Source: Hoylesella timonensis 4401737 = DSM 22865 = JCM 15640
GTDB lineage: Bacteria; Bacteroidota; Bacteroidia; Bacteroidales; Bacteroidaceae
Direction of reading: 5' to 3'
Assembly: GCF_000455445.1 (NCBI RefSeq)
Contig: NZ_HG417091.1
Span: 188,445-251,245, forward strand
DNA: 62,801 nt
Part shown: in pieces, positions 1-8,897 of the stretch
Layout of the letters: every line of letters begins with the position of its first letter
Position numbering within the stretch: position 1 is the first letter of the stretch
Notes under the pieces: generated by a model
The model's database searches: none
What the model saw: the letters and a program-made list of their open reading frames with translations, nothing else
What the model was told of the DNA's origin: nothing
Program-made: the position numbers and the translations under genes

Positions 1-273
1 CTTAAATGTAAGTGTTTTATATATATGCGTTTTGCCCAATGCGGAATCTAAACATATCATTCTATCTTGTACATACAAAGGTCTTTTCAAAGGAAAGAAG
101 GCATCATACTTAGGATGTACACAGGTGATTCCGATCAGATACGTACAAACGTCATCTCCATAATTCCTATTTTTAAAATAGTCAATCATTTTGTGATCTA
201 ATTCTGTAAATTCTCTATCTTTTGTCGTCTTGTCAAATTCAACAGAGAATGTTTGTGCTAATGTCACTTCCAT
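1..273 (-). CDS. Partial hypothetical protein, possible immunity partner of the toxin remnant
   Basis: Reading leftwards from an ATG at 273-271, 91 codons stay open to the window edge, so the gene is 3'-incomplete. The product begins MEVTLAQTFSVEFDKTT and has no signal peptide or membrane segment, which suggests a cytosolic protein. I do not recognise a family. It lies 14 bp downstream, on the same strand, of a remnant that looks like the nuclease tip of a polymorphic toxin. A small cytosolic gene in that position is typically the cognate immunity gene. That role is inferred from position only. Confidence 0.55.
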   Translation of the reverse strand, partial: MEVTLAQTFSVEFDKTTKDREFTELDHKMIDYFKNRNYGDDVCTYLIGITCVHPKYDAFFPLKRPLYVQDRMICLDSALGKTHIYKTLTFK

Positions 274-287
274 AATGTTATTATTAT

Positions 288-623
288 TTATCTGAAAATT
301 TTATTTCCAGGAGGGAGGTGGCCATATCTGAAAACATAGCCATATATCATAATCTTCTCCTGAATTTTAATTTCTATTGTATTCCCGTAGAAGATAGGAA
401 ACATTTTTAATTTCTCTCTCTTATAAAATTCATCTGAATACCTTTGTTCTCCGACTGTTGTCTCTCCATATTTCCACACGTCATCAGGTGCCATGTATAC
501 CGGACTGCCATGAAAATTCTTATAATATCCAGGTTCTATAGGCCTGAGTTCATAAACAAAACCAGGCTTGAGTTCAAGATTTTTTTGCAGCCAATATTCT
601 ATTTCTTTTGTTTGTTTCCTAAT
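288..623 (-). pseudogene. C-terminal remnant of a probable polymorphic toxin (GIY-YIG/URI-like nuclease domain)
   Basis: A reading frame of about 110 codons is open from just after the transposase stop (about 623) to a stop at 288. It has no start codon until an internal ATG at 494-492, so the 5' part of the gene is missing. Visible motifs are PGFVYELRP near the front, WKYGETTVGEQRYS in the middle and GHLPPGNKIFR at the end, with E and KI..Y..RYG between them. This pattern resembles the short URI/GIY-YIG-type nuclease domains found at the C-termini of Bacteroidetes polymorphic toxins. The rest of the toxin was presumably lost when the upstream IS arrived, because the frame begins directly at the IS edge. 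The family call is by eye. A free-standing 68-residue protein from the internal ATG is possible but unlikely to be the native product. Confidence 0.5.
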
Positions 624-632
624 TAGGGTCTG

Positions 633-1893
633 CTAATTTATTTCTTTCATACAGCCTTGTGGTGTGGGTAATACAGCCTCCATGCTGTCAAAAATGCTCA
701 TAATTCTCTTTTGGAAGGTCTTCAAGCCCGATTTTTCGAAAATGAGACAAAGAAGTCCCCTTAGAAACTTCATGATGTTCTTAGCGAAGAAGCAAGCTCC
801 TGTCCAAGTGTCAGCCGTTTGGTCAAGTTTCGCTCGGATGTCGTCGGCTCGGTAAACTCTCTTGGTTGTTCCAAACGTGCCTTCTATCTCATTTCGCTCG
901 CCGATGGCTCTCTTCTTATCCTCTGCGTGTGTGTCGTTCTCTTCCTTTGGAGGTCTGCCCAGTGGACGGTTGTAGCAATTGAAATGGCAGGACTTGATGT
1001 GCTTCCTATTCTCTTTCCCCAGATAGAGCTTGTCGGCCTGTATCTCCTTAGGCAGCATGCCAAAACGCTTTTTGTAGAGTTCCAGCTGCATGCCGAGGTC
1101 GGATGATTCGTTATAGGCATCTCAGCTGACATGACCCACATAGGTGTAACCGCTCACGATGCTGGCACCGATATTCGCCTCGAACTCAACCGTGGTCTTC
1201 GCCTTGCCCCTGACAATGGGACGGAGATGAGGTTGGTAGATGCTGATGATGCGGTCGCACATTTGCGGACATTCTGCTCGAACATCATTTTTGCTGTTCA
1301 TACATCTTGAAAGTTGCCTGAAGACACCTGTAGTCATGGCGGCTGAATCAAGCAAGAAGTGTACTTGACTGTTTGCCCGGGAAATCAAGAAACAGCTGAA
1401 AGTCTGCCTGCAGGCATCGTATCTGGATTAGTTTTGTCTTGTCAATGAGTTTCTTCCCCTTGCGTTTCTTCTTAATCAGTCCGATGAAGGCCTGGCGGGC
1501 TTCCGTGCGGTGGGTCCGGGGCTTCTTCACCTTGTGGCGTGCGCAGAACTTGTCAAGCAGGCGGTCTATCAGCCTGCTGCCGTCCTCCAACAGGTTGGAA
1601 TCCGTTGGATAGCGTACCTCGACGTCGCAGCATGTGGCGTCAATCTTCATCGTACCGCCGTGATCGTTGCCGTCCTCGTCGGTGTGTTCCTTCTTCGGCT
1701 TGCTCCCGTCCGTTTCCGCCAGCATCAGGGTCAGCATGTTGAAGAAGTCATGATCGAGTCGCTTGCGGACAAGGACGAACAACTCTGGAACGAATACCGG
1801 CTTTTCCGTAAACTTCTCAAGCCCAAGCAGGTACTGCATGTAGGGGTTCTCCTGAATGGCTTGGATGGTTTTCTCATCGCTCAGTTTTTCCAG
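633..1893 (-). pseudogene. Degenerate IS5/IS1182-like transposase, 5'-truncated
   Basis: The reverse strand encodes a DDE transposase in pieces. The N-terminal part (about 1893-1350) contains QENPYMQYLLGLEKF, KIDATCCDVEV and YPTDSNLLEDG. The middle part (about 1388-1125) contains HLRPIVRGKAK. The C-terminal part (1091-633) contains GRPPK and GERNEIEGTFG. A frameshift separates the first two parts near 1350-1390. The last two share a frame but are split by an in-frame TGA at 1124-1122, where related transposases have a Trp codon (HVSxDAYNE). The 5' end is lost: the frame begins directly after the TAA (1896-1894) of the upstream phosphatase gene, with no start codon or left terminal repeat. The sequence around 621-632 (TTAGCAGACCC read on the minus strand) could be the surviving terminal repeat. 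The element should be immobile. Confidence 0.8.
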
Positions 1894-3345
1894 TTACTGT
1901 GGCAAATATAAGAGTTCGCTCGGTATGCTTTGTTCTGTAACGTTTTTTGCTGAATAGCCTACGTCTAAAGTTTGTCCCATATAGTCTTCAAAGTATCGAA
2001 CCTCAATTTCATGAAAGCCTGGCTCGAGCGCCACTTTTCCTTCAGCTCTTCGTGCACTGTGTCCACCATCATTGTCTACAACCAATTGGTTGTCAATCAA
2101 TAACTTGCTACCGTCGTCCGAATAGGTGTAGAAGCGATATACGCCACGTTTTTTTATTTGGATGTATGCTCGGAAGATATAAGCAAAGTGATCGTTTTGC
2201 TTTGCGTTGCTGATAGAGAAGTTTTTCATTGTTCCACTCTCTACCTTTTTCAAAGTGTGAATGTCTTTGGTGTGCTTAATCTTACCTTCAAAATACGTGT
2301 ATGCTACCCCCTGCTTAGATGGCTTGACTGGTTTTGCTGGCAGATAATTCATAGTTCGTTCATCTTTCGAAGTAAGTGCAGACGGATAGTAGAAAGTGTC
2401 CTCTTTCTTGTTGGCTGTCCGTACCCATGTGTCAAATTTGCGCTGACCTTCGTATAGCTCGATGATTCTACCACCACGGTCTACTTTTCCATACGCATCA
2501 AGACCACTCACACGACCATAACCTAAGGCAATGTCGTATTCCATGCCGATGAAATCGTTGTCGTGGTCGTGTCCACAAAACACGCCCATTACATCTTTCA
2601 TGTCAATGAAGGAAGCAAACATGCCCGAATTGATATTGGATGAACAGACCTCACCGTCGCCATAGCCCCCCAAGTAGTCGTTGCGAGCCACTACATGCTT
2701 GAACTCTACCAGCGGTATATGGAAGAAAGCAAGTGCTGGGAGTGGCTTATTACTGTTGGCTTGGGTATATTTCTTACTTTCTGTCCGATACCATTGTATC
2801 TGGTCAAAGTGTATCCAATCGTATGCACCATACTCTTTGATTGGCTGATAGTCGTTGGAGTCAATGCAATAAATCAAGGCTGCTGGTTGGTCGCTGCTCT
2901 TATTTGAAGAATAAATAGGAATAGAACAGTTGCCATACCCCGTGATGTTGGCTGCCCCGATACATCCTGCGTAATAGGGAGAGGCTGTAAGCTGTTGGTA
3001 TATTTCTTTTTTACTCATCACCTCGGCATCATGATTTCCCATTACAACTACAAAGGGCAGATGTGAATATTCAAAGATTTGGATGATTGATTTCCAACCT
3101 TCTGCGGCAGGTTGTTCGGTTACAATGTCGCCTGTAAGAATGGCGATGTCGGGCTTTTCAGTTTGTATGACCTTCTGAATGATTGCTGAAGTTTGCTTGC
3201 AATTAGCAGATTTCGCATCCCAGTGAATGTCTGTAAATTGAGCTATCCTAAACTTTCCGTCATGGAAACGGAATGAGTGTTGACTCCATGCGTTAAAGGT
3301 GGTTAGGAATGTCAGTAGCAATGACAAGAAAAGTGACTTTTTCAT
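1894..3345 (-). CDS. Secreted metallophosphoesterase with C-terminal PA14 domain
   Basis: The 483-residue protein begins with a signal peptide (about residues 1-21, ending NAWS). A calcineurin-like metallophosphoesterase domain follows with its metal-binding blocks: DIH at 39-41, GD at 72-73, GNHD at 103-106 and later GHDHDND. The last ~130 residues look like a PA14 carbohydrate-binding module (EGKI...YTYSDDGSKLLIDN...GFHEIEVRYFE). It should remove phosphate from a carbohydrate-linked substrate in the periplasm or at the surface. It is the last gene of the sugar locus, 30 bp after the ROK kinase. Its stop codon directly abuts the truncated transposase, but the C-terminal SELLYLP is a normal PA14 ending, so the gene looks intact. 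The exact substrate is unknown. Confidence 0.88.
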   Translation of the reverse strand: MKKSLFLSLLLTFLTTFNAWSQHSFRFHDGKFRIAQFTDIHWDAKSANCKQTSAIIQKVIQTEKPDIAILTGDIVTEQPAAEGWKSIIQIFEYSHLPFVVVMGNHDAEVMSKKEIYQQLTASPYYAGCIGAANITGYGNCSIPIYSSNKSSDQPAALIYCIDSNDYQPIKEYGAYDWIHFDQIQWYRTESKKYTQANSNKPLPALAFFHIPLVEFKHVVARNDYLGGYGDGEVCSSNINSGMFASFIDMKDVMGVFCGHDHDNDFIGMEYDIALGYGRVSGLDAYGKVDRGGRIIELYEGQRKFDTWVRTANKKEDTFYYPSALTSKDERTMNYLPAKPVKPSKQGVAYTYFEGKIKHTKDIHTLKKVESGTMKNFSISNAKQNDHFAYIFRAYIQIKKRGVYRFYTYSDDGSKLLIDNQLVVDNDGGHSARRAEGKVALEPGFHEIEVRYFEDYMGQTLDVGYSAKNVTEQSIPSELLYLPQ

Positions 3346-3375
3346 TATTTGTAAGAATGGATAAATGAATAAATT

Positions 3376-4203
3376 TTATAATTGGGCAGCGCCTAAAATA
3401 TTACTGTCTTTGAGCTTAGAAAAGATGATTTGAACGCCTTCGGCTTCTTTCGGGAAAAAGAATTTTTCGTGCATTGACTCATACATTGATTGCTCAAAGA
3501 GAGGGTGTGACAAAGAGATTCCGCCTCCGATGATGATGGCTTCAGGGTTGTATGCGTACAGAATTACTTGCAATAACTTTCCTAAATGGAAGCCTAATTC
3601 TTGCCATTTTTCGAGTGCTGCTTGGTCTCCTTGTGCAGCTTTCAAGGCTTCTTGCTGCCCCGTTGTGTGCCATTTGTTGAACAACTGACTGCTGGTGTAG
3701 TCTTCGTAGATGCTATCCAAATAAGGAATACAGCCGATTTCGCCAGCGCCTGTATGAACTCCTCGGTACACCTCATTGTTGATAACGATGCCAGCACCGA
3801 TACCTGTTCCAAGAGTGATGCCTACAAAATCTCTGAAAGGTTGCCCCTCTCCCAGCACATTCTCAGCAGCAACAAAGCAATTCACGTCATTGTCTACCCT
3901 TGTTTCCATGTTAAAGCGTTGTTCAAGAATATCCTTTAGATGTACCTCTGTCCACGAAGGTATGTTTTGTACGTGGTAAACAATGCCTTTCTTGTAATCT
4001 ACAATGGAGGGTACTGCTATGCCTATGCGTTCAACTGATGACTGATTGAGCCGTGTTATCATTTGTGCGATTTGCTCTAACACTTCATTTTGAGTTCCGT
4101 TGGCAAGGCATGGCTCTTGCAAGGAGGCTTCAATTTGCCCATTTCTCACTCTCGCAGCTCTAAGATTGGTGCCACCAAGGTCGATGGCTATACGTGTTTT
4201 CAT
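3376..4203 (-). CDS. ROK-family sugar kinase (glucokinase-like)
   Basis: A ROK kinase that phosphorylates a hexose with ATP in the cytoplasm. The N-terminal phosphate-binding loop is IDLGGTNLRAA. The middle shows the sugar-binding/catalytic stretch RVDNDVNC, then GTGIGAGIV and GAGEIGCIPY. Near the C-terminus YNPEAIIIGGGIS completes the second ATP-binding segment. The Cys-rich zinc motif of many ROK proteins (CxCGxxGC) is not seen; GEIGCIPYLDS occupies that place. I chose the ATG that gives MKTRIAIDLGG; an ATG four codons upstream is also possible. It lies between the glycosidase and the metallophosphatase, so it probably phosphorylates the monosaccharide released by the locus. Confidence 0.88.
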   Translation of the reverse strand: MKTRIAIDLGGTNLRAARVRNGQIEASLQEPCLANGTQNEVLEQIAQMITRLNQSSVERIGIAVPSIVDYKKGIVYHVQNIPSWTEVHLKDILEQRFNMETRVDNDVNCFVAAENVLGEGQPFRDFVGITLGTGIGAGIVINNEVYRGVHTGAGEIGCIPYLDSIYEDYTSSQLFNKWHTTGQQEALKAAQGDQAALEKWQELGFHLGKLLQVILYAYNPEAIIIGGGISLSHPLFEQSMYESMHEKFFFPKEAEGVQIIFSKLKDSNILGAAQL

Positions 4204-4241
4204 TGTTTGATACATGCTTGGTTTTTATATCAATAAAAGTG

Positions 4242-5855
4242 TTAAAGGGAATGTTTACCAATACCAACCTGTTGTTCTATTTTTTTGTCACTCCAAAGTA
4301 AGATGACTTTAAAGGGAACGTTTGTTTGAATCGTGACCTTAGGCTTTTCCTCTTTGGAGTTGCGTTTTTCTACTTTGAAGGAAATAAGTCCATCCTGACC
4401 ATAGGGATACTTATCAATGCCATAAGCATCTAACAGGTTAACATCCAGGGTAATGGTGTTTTGTTCATGATTAGCTCGAATGCCAAAGATGTATTCGATG
4501 AGTTCGGCAATGGGAGGAAGCCCCGTCCAACCCACAAAGTCCTTGCGAGCCATGAAGCCAGGATTATTACTTTCAGGTGCATAATACTCAAAGAAAGTAC
4601 CCGTCTTCTTGTACACCTCCAGTACGTTGTTATAATGATTCATGGTAATATCCCATGCCAACTGCCGGTATCCTTTGTCTACGAGCCCGGAGATAATCAT
4701 GTAATTGGTGCCTGGCCATACGCCTCCAACCCAATAACGCCCATTAGCTTTGTATTTAGGATGACTACGTGAGAGGGAAGGGATGCGATGCGGACGGTTA
4801 AACTTCGTGGTATCGGTCAAGTGAGCAACCAGCTTGTCCAACCGATCTTTGGACAACACGTCGGTATGTAGCGCCCAATAGGCATAGATACCTTGTGTAG
4901 TGCTAAGGCTGTTGTATGCGTATTGGTCATAGAGAAAGCCATCTTTGTCGCTCCACATGTTGTCGTTAATGTATTGTGAAAGGTGCTTTATGTCATCTTC
5001 GAAGGTTTCTATCTCTTGCCAACGTTCCAAGTAGAAGCCCATTTTCAACAAAATCTTAGCCACCATAATTTGTTGCAAGCAGGCATCTAACCATATCATG
5101 TGCCCATGACTGTAGATGGTGTTGTATCCGTCTTGTACTCGTGGCATATTATCCATGCCCGTTCCCCAGCCACTCGACCAATAAGTACCATTGCGCCAAG
5201 TACGGTTTAGCTTTAACCATTTGTAGTATGCCGCCAATACAGGGAAGACCTTGTTGAGCCTATTGTCATCGCCAAACTGCGTATAATACAGCCATTCGGA
5301 CCATGGCAAAATATTGGGACCCGTGCTGGTAGGGTCGTATCGGCCGAAACAATCGCTACCATCGGCACGTATCTCTCTACAAATAAAGCCGTCGGGATGT
5401 TGCTTGGCATAAAAGTTATCTAAGCTTTTCTGAAATGGGAAGAAGTTTTTACCATATCGACAGAACATTGTGATAAAGGCATTGTCCCACATAAAGATGT
5501 TTCCGTTGTAGGCTGGAGCGATATAACTGGTTACAAATCCAGAGTCATCTAACGGCTGACAGATGTTTTTAATCCCTATCTCCCAAGCCTTCCAGTACAT
5601 CTCTATTTCCTTGTTGTGCCCTTCCCAATAGGGAGATGGCAACACTTTTTTGGCTTGTGCAAAGGTTCCCGGTTGGGTCTTCTCAACCTTAGCCGTACGA
5701 AAACTGTTCTCTGCTACCAACGTTTCCATGATGTAGGTGTTCTTGTAAGGAAGTTTGTACAGAGGTGACCCCGACGATATTAGGTTTTGTGCCATCATGT
5801 TCAGTGGCAACATGATACTGAGGAAGAGAAGAAGTTGATTAAGTTTTTTCAGCAT
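4242..5855 (-). CDS. Exported glycoside hydrolase, (alpha/alpha)6 barrel, GH37/GH63/MGH-like
   Basis: The 537-residue protein starts with a signal peptide (MLKKLNQLLLFLSIMLPLNMMAQ). I chose this ATG at 5855; the frame is open a further 46 codons upstream but that extension lacks signal-peptide character. The rest resembles clan GH-G-type barrels: MWDNAF at about 122-127, GMDNMPR at about 233-239 (the block carrying the catalytic Asp in GH37, GH63 and mannosylglycerate hydrolase relatives), then YWVGGVWPGTNYM and a late FFEYYAPES, which could supply the second acid. Classic trehalase signatures are absent, so I do not call it a trehalase. It probably cleaves a terminal alpha-linked residue in the periplasm. 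It follows the alkaline phosphatase after about 145 bp. Confidence 0.75.
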   Translation of the reverse strand: MLKKLNQLLLFLSIMLPLNMMAQNLISSGSPLYKLPYKNTYIMETLVAENSFRTAKVEKTQPGTFAQAKKVLPSPYWEGHNKEIEMYWKAWEIGIKNICQPLDDSGFVTSYIAPAYNGNIFMWDNAFITMFCRYGKNFFPFQKSLDNFYAKQHPDGFICREIRADGSDCFGRYDPTSTGPNILPWSEWLYYTQFGDDNRLNKVFPVLAAYYKWLKLNRTWRNGTYWSSGWGTGMDNMPRVQDGYNTIYSHGHMIWLDACLQQIMVAKILLKMGFYLERWQEIETFEDDIKHLSQYINDNMWSDKDGFLYDQYAYNSLSTTQGIYAYWALHTDVLSKDRLDKLVAHLTDTTKFNRPHRIPSLSRSHPKYKANGRYWVGGVWPGTNYMIISGLVDKGYRQLAWDITMNHYNNVLEVYKKTGTFFEYYAPESNNPGFMARKDFVGWTGLPPIAELIEYIFGIRANHEQNTITLDVNLLDAYGIDKYPYGQDGLISFKVEKRNSKEEKPKVTIQTNVPFKVILLWSDKKIEQQVGIGKHSL

Positions 5856-6000
5856 AATTGATGATGTAAGCTTTGATAAGTTATCTTGCGATAGGATTTC
5901 TTTATAGTTCATACCAGTCGTTTTTACTTGTATCTTGTGTGACTGGTAAGTGTAATTTCGAGTATTGACCGACTTTTGAGACGAATAGAGCAAGCTACAA

Positions 6001-7128
6001 TTATAGTCGCATCAGTTTTTTAATCTTCCAGAAGATTTCCGTATTGTCCATGAATCCAGTAAATTCTTCCGCACCGGGGCCGAAAGCGTATACGGGAACC
6101 ATAACGCCAGTGTGACCGGTGCTGGCAAATTTTGCTTCAATGCGTCCAGTTGCTAAGTCACCCCCGTGCAAAGTAAGACCTCCCGTTTCATGGTCAGCAG
6201 TTACGACAACTAACGTTTCACCATCTTTGGCAGCCCATTTCATGACTTCCCCGATGGTACGGTCAAAGTCGTGTAGTTCTTTCATGAGCATATCCAGTTG
6301 ATTAAAATGTCCATAGTCGTCTAATTGTGACCCTTCAACCATCATGAAAAATCCGTTCTTGTTTTGATTCATCAAGCTGATGCCTTTCATGGTAGCGCGA
6401 GCAAGCAAGTCGCCACGCTCATCAGGCAGGGGAGTATCCACCTCGTAAGGCACGCAGAATACCTTTCCGCTTTCCCATTTTTCTAATTCCTCCCACGTCT
6501 TGGCAATGTAGTAGCCTTGATTTTTCAGCTCTTCGAAGATGTTGCGACCGTCTTTCCTGTTCGTGAAATACTTGGCTCCACCACCAAAAGCAAAGTCAAC
6601 ACCACTGGTTGGATAGTCGGCTACGATTTCTTGTTCGTTGTCCCTGTTGATGTTATGGCAGCAGAAGTCGGCAGGCGTGGCATCCCACAAGCGGCATGTC
6701 ACTGCAATTCCCGCATTTTTGCCTTTTCGTTTTGCAAGATCTATGATTGTTGTAAGCGGTTTCCCTTCTGGGTCAACCCCTACGGCATGGTATTTTGTTT
6801 TGTGTCCTGTTGCCAATGCTGTGCCACCTGCGCCCGAGTCGGTGATGAGCTTATCGGTGCAATGAGTAGCCGACAGTCCAATGTATTGTGCATTATCGAG
6901 CCATAAACGTCCTCGATTGCACACCCAAGCGGCATAGACATCCATCAGCGACATGCCGTCGCCTATCATTAAGATAACATTTTTTACTTTCTTACCTTTG
7001 GGAGCCTTGAGCTTTTCTACCTTGTATAGGTGCCCCATGGTGTATGTTTGCATGTTGGTATTTTGTGCAAACAAGCCCGAGTAAGTGTTTACTAATAGTG
7101 CTACTAATAGCAGAATTTGACGTTTCAT
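6001..7128 (-). CDS. Secreted alkaline phosphatase (PhoA superfamily)
   Basis: The 375-residue protein has a signal peptide (MKRQILLLVALLVNTYSGLFA) and the conserved blocks of zinc-dependent alkaline phosphatases. These are MIGDGMS at about 54-60, TDSGAGGTALATGHK at 96-110 with Ser98 as likely nucleophile, VEGSQLDDYGH for metal binding, and VVTADHETGGL near the C-terminus. It hydrolyses phosphomonoesters in the periplasm. The start at 7128 gives the signal peptide; an in-frame ATG 11 codons upstream is less likely. The gene stands behind a terminator and a promoter of its own, and heads the phosphatase-glycosidase-kinase-phosphatase group. Confidence 0.92.
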   Translation of the reverse strand: MKRQILLLVALLVNTYSGLFAQNTNMQTYTMGHLYKVEKLKAPKGKKVKNVILMIGDGMSLMDVYAAWVCNRGRLWLDNAQYIGLSATHCTDKLITDSGAGGTALATGHKTKYHAVGVDPEGKPLTTIIDLAKRKGKNAGIAVTCRLWDATPADFCCHNINRDNEQEIVADYPTSGVDFAFGGGAKYFTNRKDGRNIFEELKNQGYYIAKTWEELEKWESGKVFCVPYEVDTPLPDERGDLLARATMKGISLMNQNKNGFFMMVEGSQLDDYGHFNQLDMLMKELHDFDRTIGEVMKWAAKDGETLVVVTADHETGGLTLHGGDLATGRIEAKFASTGHTGVMVPVYAFGPGAEEFTGFMDNTEIFWKIKKLMRL

Positions 7129-7150
7129 TAAATATAAATTCTTAGAATTA

Positions 7151-7158
7151 CAAAAGTA
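7151..7158 (-). promoter_or_regulatory. Likely -7 box for the alkaline phosphatase gene
   Basis: The minus strand reads TACTTTTG, matching the Bacteroidetes -7 consensus TAnnTTTG, about 22 bp before the chosen start codon. No clear -33 TTTG box is visible. It lies just downstream of the terminator at 7175-7209, which fits a separate transcription start for the enzyme genes. Confidence 0.45.
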
Positions 7159-7174
7159 CAAAATATTTATAAAA

Positions 7175-7209
7175 ATAGTCTATCCTTTTTTGTGGAAAGG
7201 ATAGACTAT
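7175..7209 (-). terminator. Intrinsic terminator after susD
   Basis: A perfect 14-bp inverted repeat (ATAGTCTATCCTTT and its complement) encloses a 7-nt loop. On the minus strand it is followed by a T-run (CTATTTTTATAA). It lies 25 bp past the susD stop codon and before the alkaline phosphatase gene, so most susCD transcripts should end here. Confidence 0.8.
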
Positions 7210-7233
7210 CTTCTATATTAACGATGGATAGAA

Positions 7234-8871
7234 TTAGTTGTATCCCTCATTTTGCTTTAATTGCCCATTCGATTCAGTGATCGCCTTACTTGGATATGGG
7301 AACACAATGAGGTGGTCGTCGTAAGTAGTAATCCTATCCTGATTATCTGCATAAGGTACAATCTCAAAGGATGATTCAGGATTAGAACGATCCTTGTACT
7401 TACGAACACGAGGTTGACTTGTCAATGCTTTGGCTGTAACGTCTTTGAGCTCTGGACAGCTCTTGTGCCAGCGTTTTAAGTCATAGAGAGCATCGTAAAA
7501 CTCGAAGGTAAGTTCGCATCTTCGTTCGTGATAGATATCCATCATTGTAGGATTGTGGTCGAGTGAAGCGAGGTTTGAGCGATTGCGCACCTTATTAATA
7601 TCCTTGGCGGCAGCAGCTGCGTTGCCCATCATGATGTTGGCTTCTGCACGGAACAGATACATTTCTGCCATACGAATTAACGGGAACATGATGCGAGTAG
7701 TGGGCCAGTTACCGTTGCCACTAACCATTCCTTTCTCTACACAGTCTTCTGGTTCGAATGCTTGCATGTACTTGTTGCACATGAAGCCTGATTCTACGTC
7801 AGATGCAGAAAAGAATTTTCTGGTTTCTCCAAAGAATTTGAACTCTTGGTTGTACTCTAACAGAGTACGTTTCAAGCGTATGTTGTCTTTGCCGTCTTTC
7901 ATCAGCTCTTCGTAGATCTCGTATGAGGGCTTGTTTTGTCCCCATCCGTTATAGACACCCCATGCTTTGTTTTCCAAAACAACGCCTGTAAATTCAATTC
8001 CACCAGGTGTTTGACCGCCATAGCCAGGCACACCCCATAGATATTCTTTCCCATAGAATCTGCTCATGTCAGAGGTAAACACCTCATCATAGGTAGAAGC
8101 AAGACCGCGTCCATATTTATTTTCCAGTTCATCTACACAAGCAACAACATGTTTCCACTGTGACTTGTCCCAGCAAGCCCAATATGCGTACGTTTTTGCC
8201 TTGTATGCTACACAAGCAGCTTGGTGTGCACGACCCTTATTGTTGTCATCGTATTGATCAACGGTAGGAAGATATTGAATGGCTTTGTCCATGTCTTCAA
8301 TAATCATCTTGTAATCGTCCATGACCGTTGCACTCTGCTTTGGAATGCTGTTGTCATAGCCTTTTTCAAAATTTTCGTAGCGTACAAATGGCACACCCTG
8401 TTTATCAGTACCATAGCGGTATGCGATATAGAAGTGGCACATTCCACGTACAAACAAAGCTTCACCTAACGAGCGGCTCTCTACTGGAGTCAATTTGGTT
8501 TGTTTTTCCTTGTTTAGTAACTTTACAATGACCCAGTTGGCTCTTGCCATTTGGTTATAAAATTGCTCGAAAGTGTCTCTTAATGGACTTTCGTCACCGC
8601 TGTATTTCAAGGTTGCTAACGTGCCATAGCCTCGTGTGCGTCCCCATACAACATCCTGACCACCGCCTTGTTCCCAGAAGAATTCACGACCAAAAACATT
8701 CTCTTGGTGCAACCTTCCGTACAACATGTCAATGGCATCAATGGCTTGTTGGTCATTGGCAAAATAGTTTTCTGTTGTTGGCTTTCCCTCTGGCTGTACG
8801 TCAAGAAAGTCGCTGCACGATGTAAAAGTCACAGCAGCTACAACAGTGATAATTGAAATATATTTTTTCAT
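7234..8871 (-). CDS. SusD/RagB-family nutrient-binding lipoprotein
   Basis: The 545-residue protein has a lipoprotein signal peptide with Cys19 (TSCSDFLD), followed by the typical SusD opening DFLDVQPEGKPTTENYF. The body has the alpha-helical repeat pattern (e.g. ARANWVIVK, EALFVRGMCHFYIAYRYG) and the C-terminal block LIRMAEMYLFRAEANIMMGN with RRCELTFEFYDALYDLKRW. SusD proteins cap the SusC transporter at the cell surface and capture the glycan. It begins 26 bp after susC ends, the usual pair arrangement. The ligand cannot be told from sequence. Confidence 0.95.
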   Translation of the reverse strand: MKKYISIITVVAAVTFTSCSDFLDVQPEGKPTTENYFANDQQAIDAIDMLYGRLHQENVFGREFFWEQGGGQDVVWGRTRGYGTLATLKYSGDESPLRDTFEQFYNQMARANWVIVKLLNKEKQTKLTPVESRSLGEALFVRGMCHFYIAYRYGTDKQGVPFVRYENFEKGYDNSIPKQSATVMDDYKMIIEDMDKAIQYLPTVDQYDDNNKGRAHQAACVAYKAKTYAYWACWDKSQWKHVVACVDELENKYGRGLASTYDEVFTSDMSRFYGKEYLWGVPGYGGQTPGGIEFTGVVLENKAWGVYNGWGQNKPSYEIYEELMKDGKDNIRLKRTLLEYNQEFKFFGETRKFFSASDVESGFMCNKYMQAFEPEDCVEKGMVSGNGNWPTTRIMFPLIRMAEMYLFRAEANIMMGNAAAAAKDINKVRNRSNLASLDHNPTMMDIYHERRCELTFEFYDALYDLKRWHKSCPELKDVTAKALTSQPRVRKYKDRSNPESSFEIVPYADNQDRITTYDDHLIVFPYPSKAITESNGQLKQNEGYN

Positions 8872-8897
8872 AATGATAAATTCTTAGCTGTTTGGTT

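Noticed and set aside
4242..5855. Calling the glycosidase a periplasmic trehalase (TreA)
   Set aside because: The barrel and GMDN block fit the superfamily, but the two GH37 trehalase signatures are not present.
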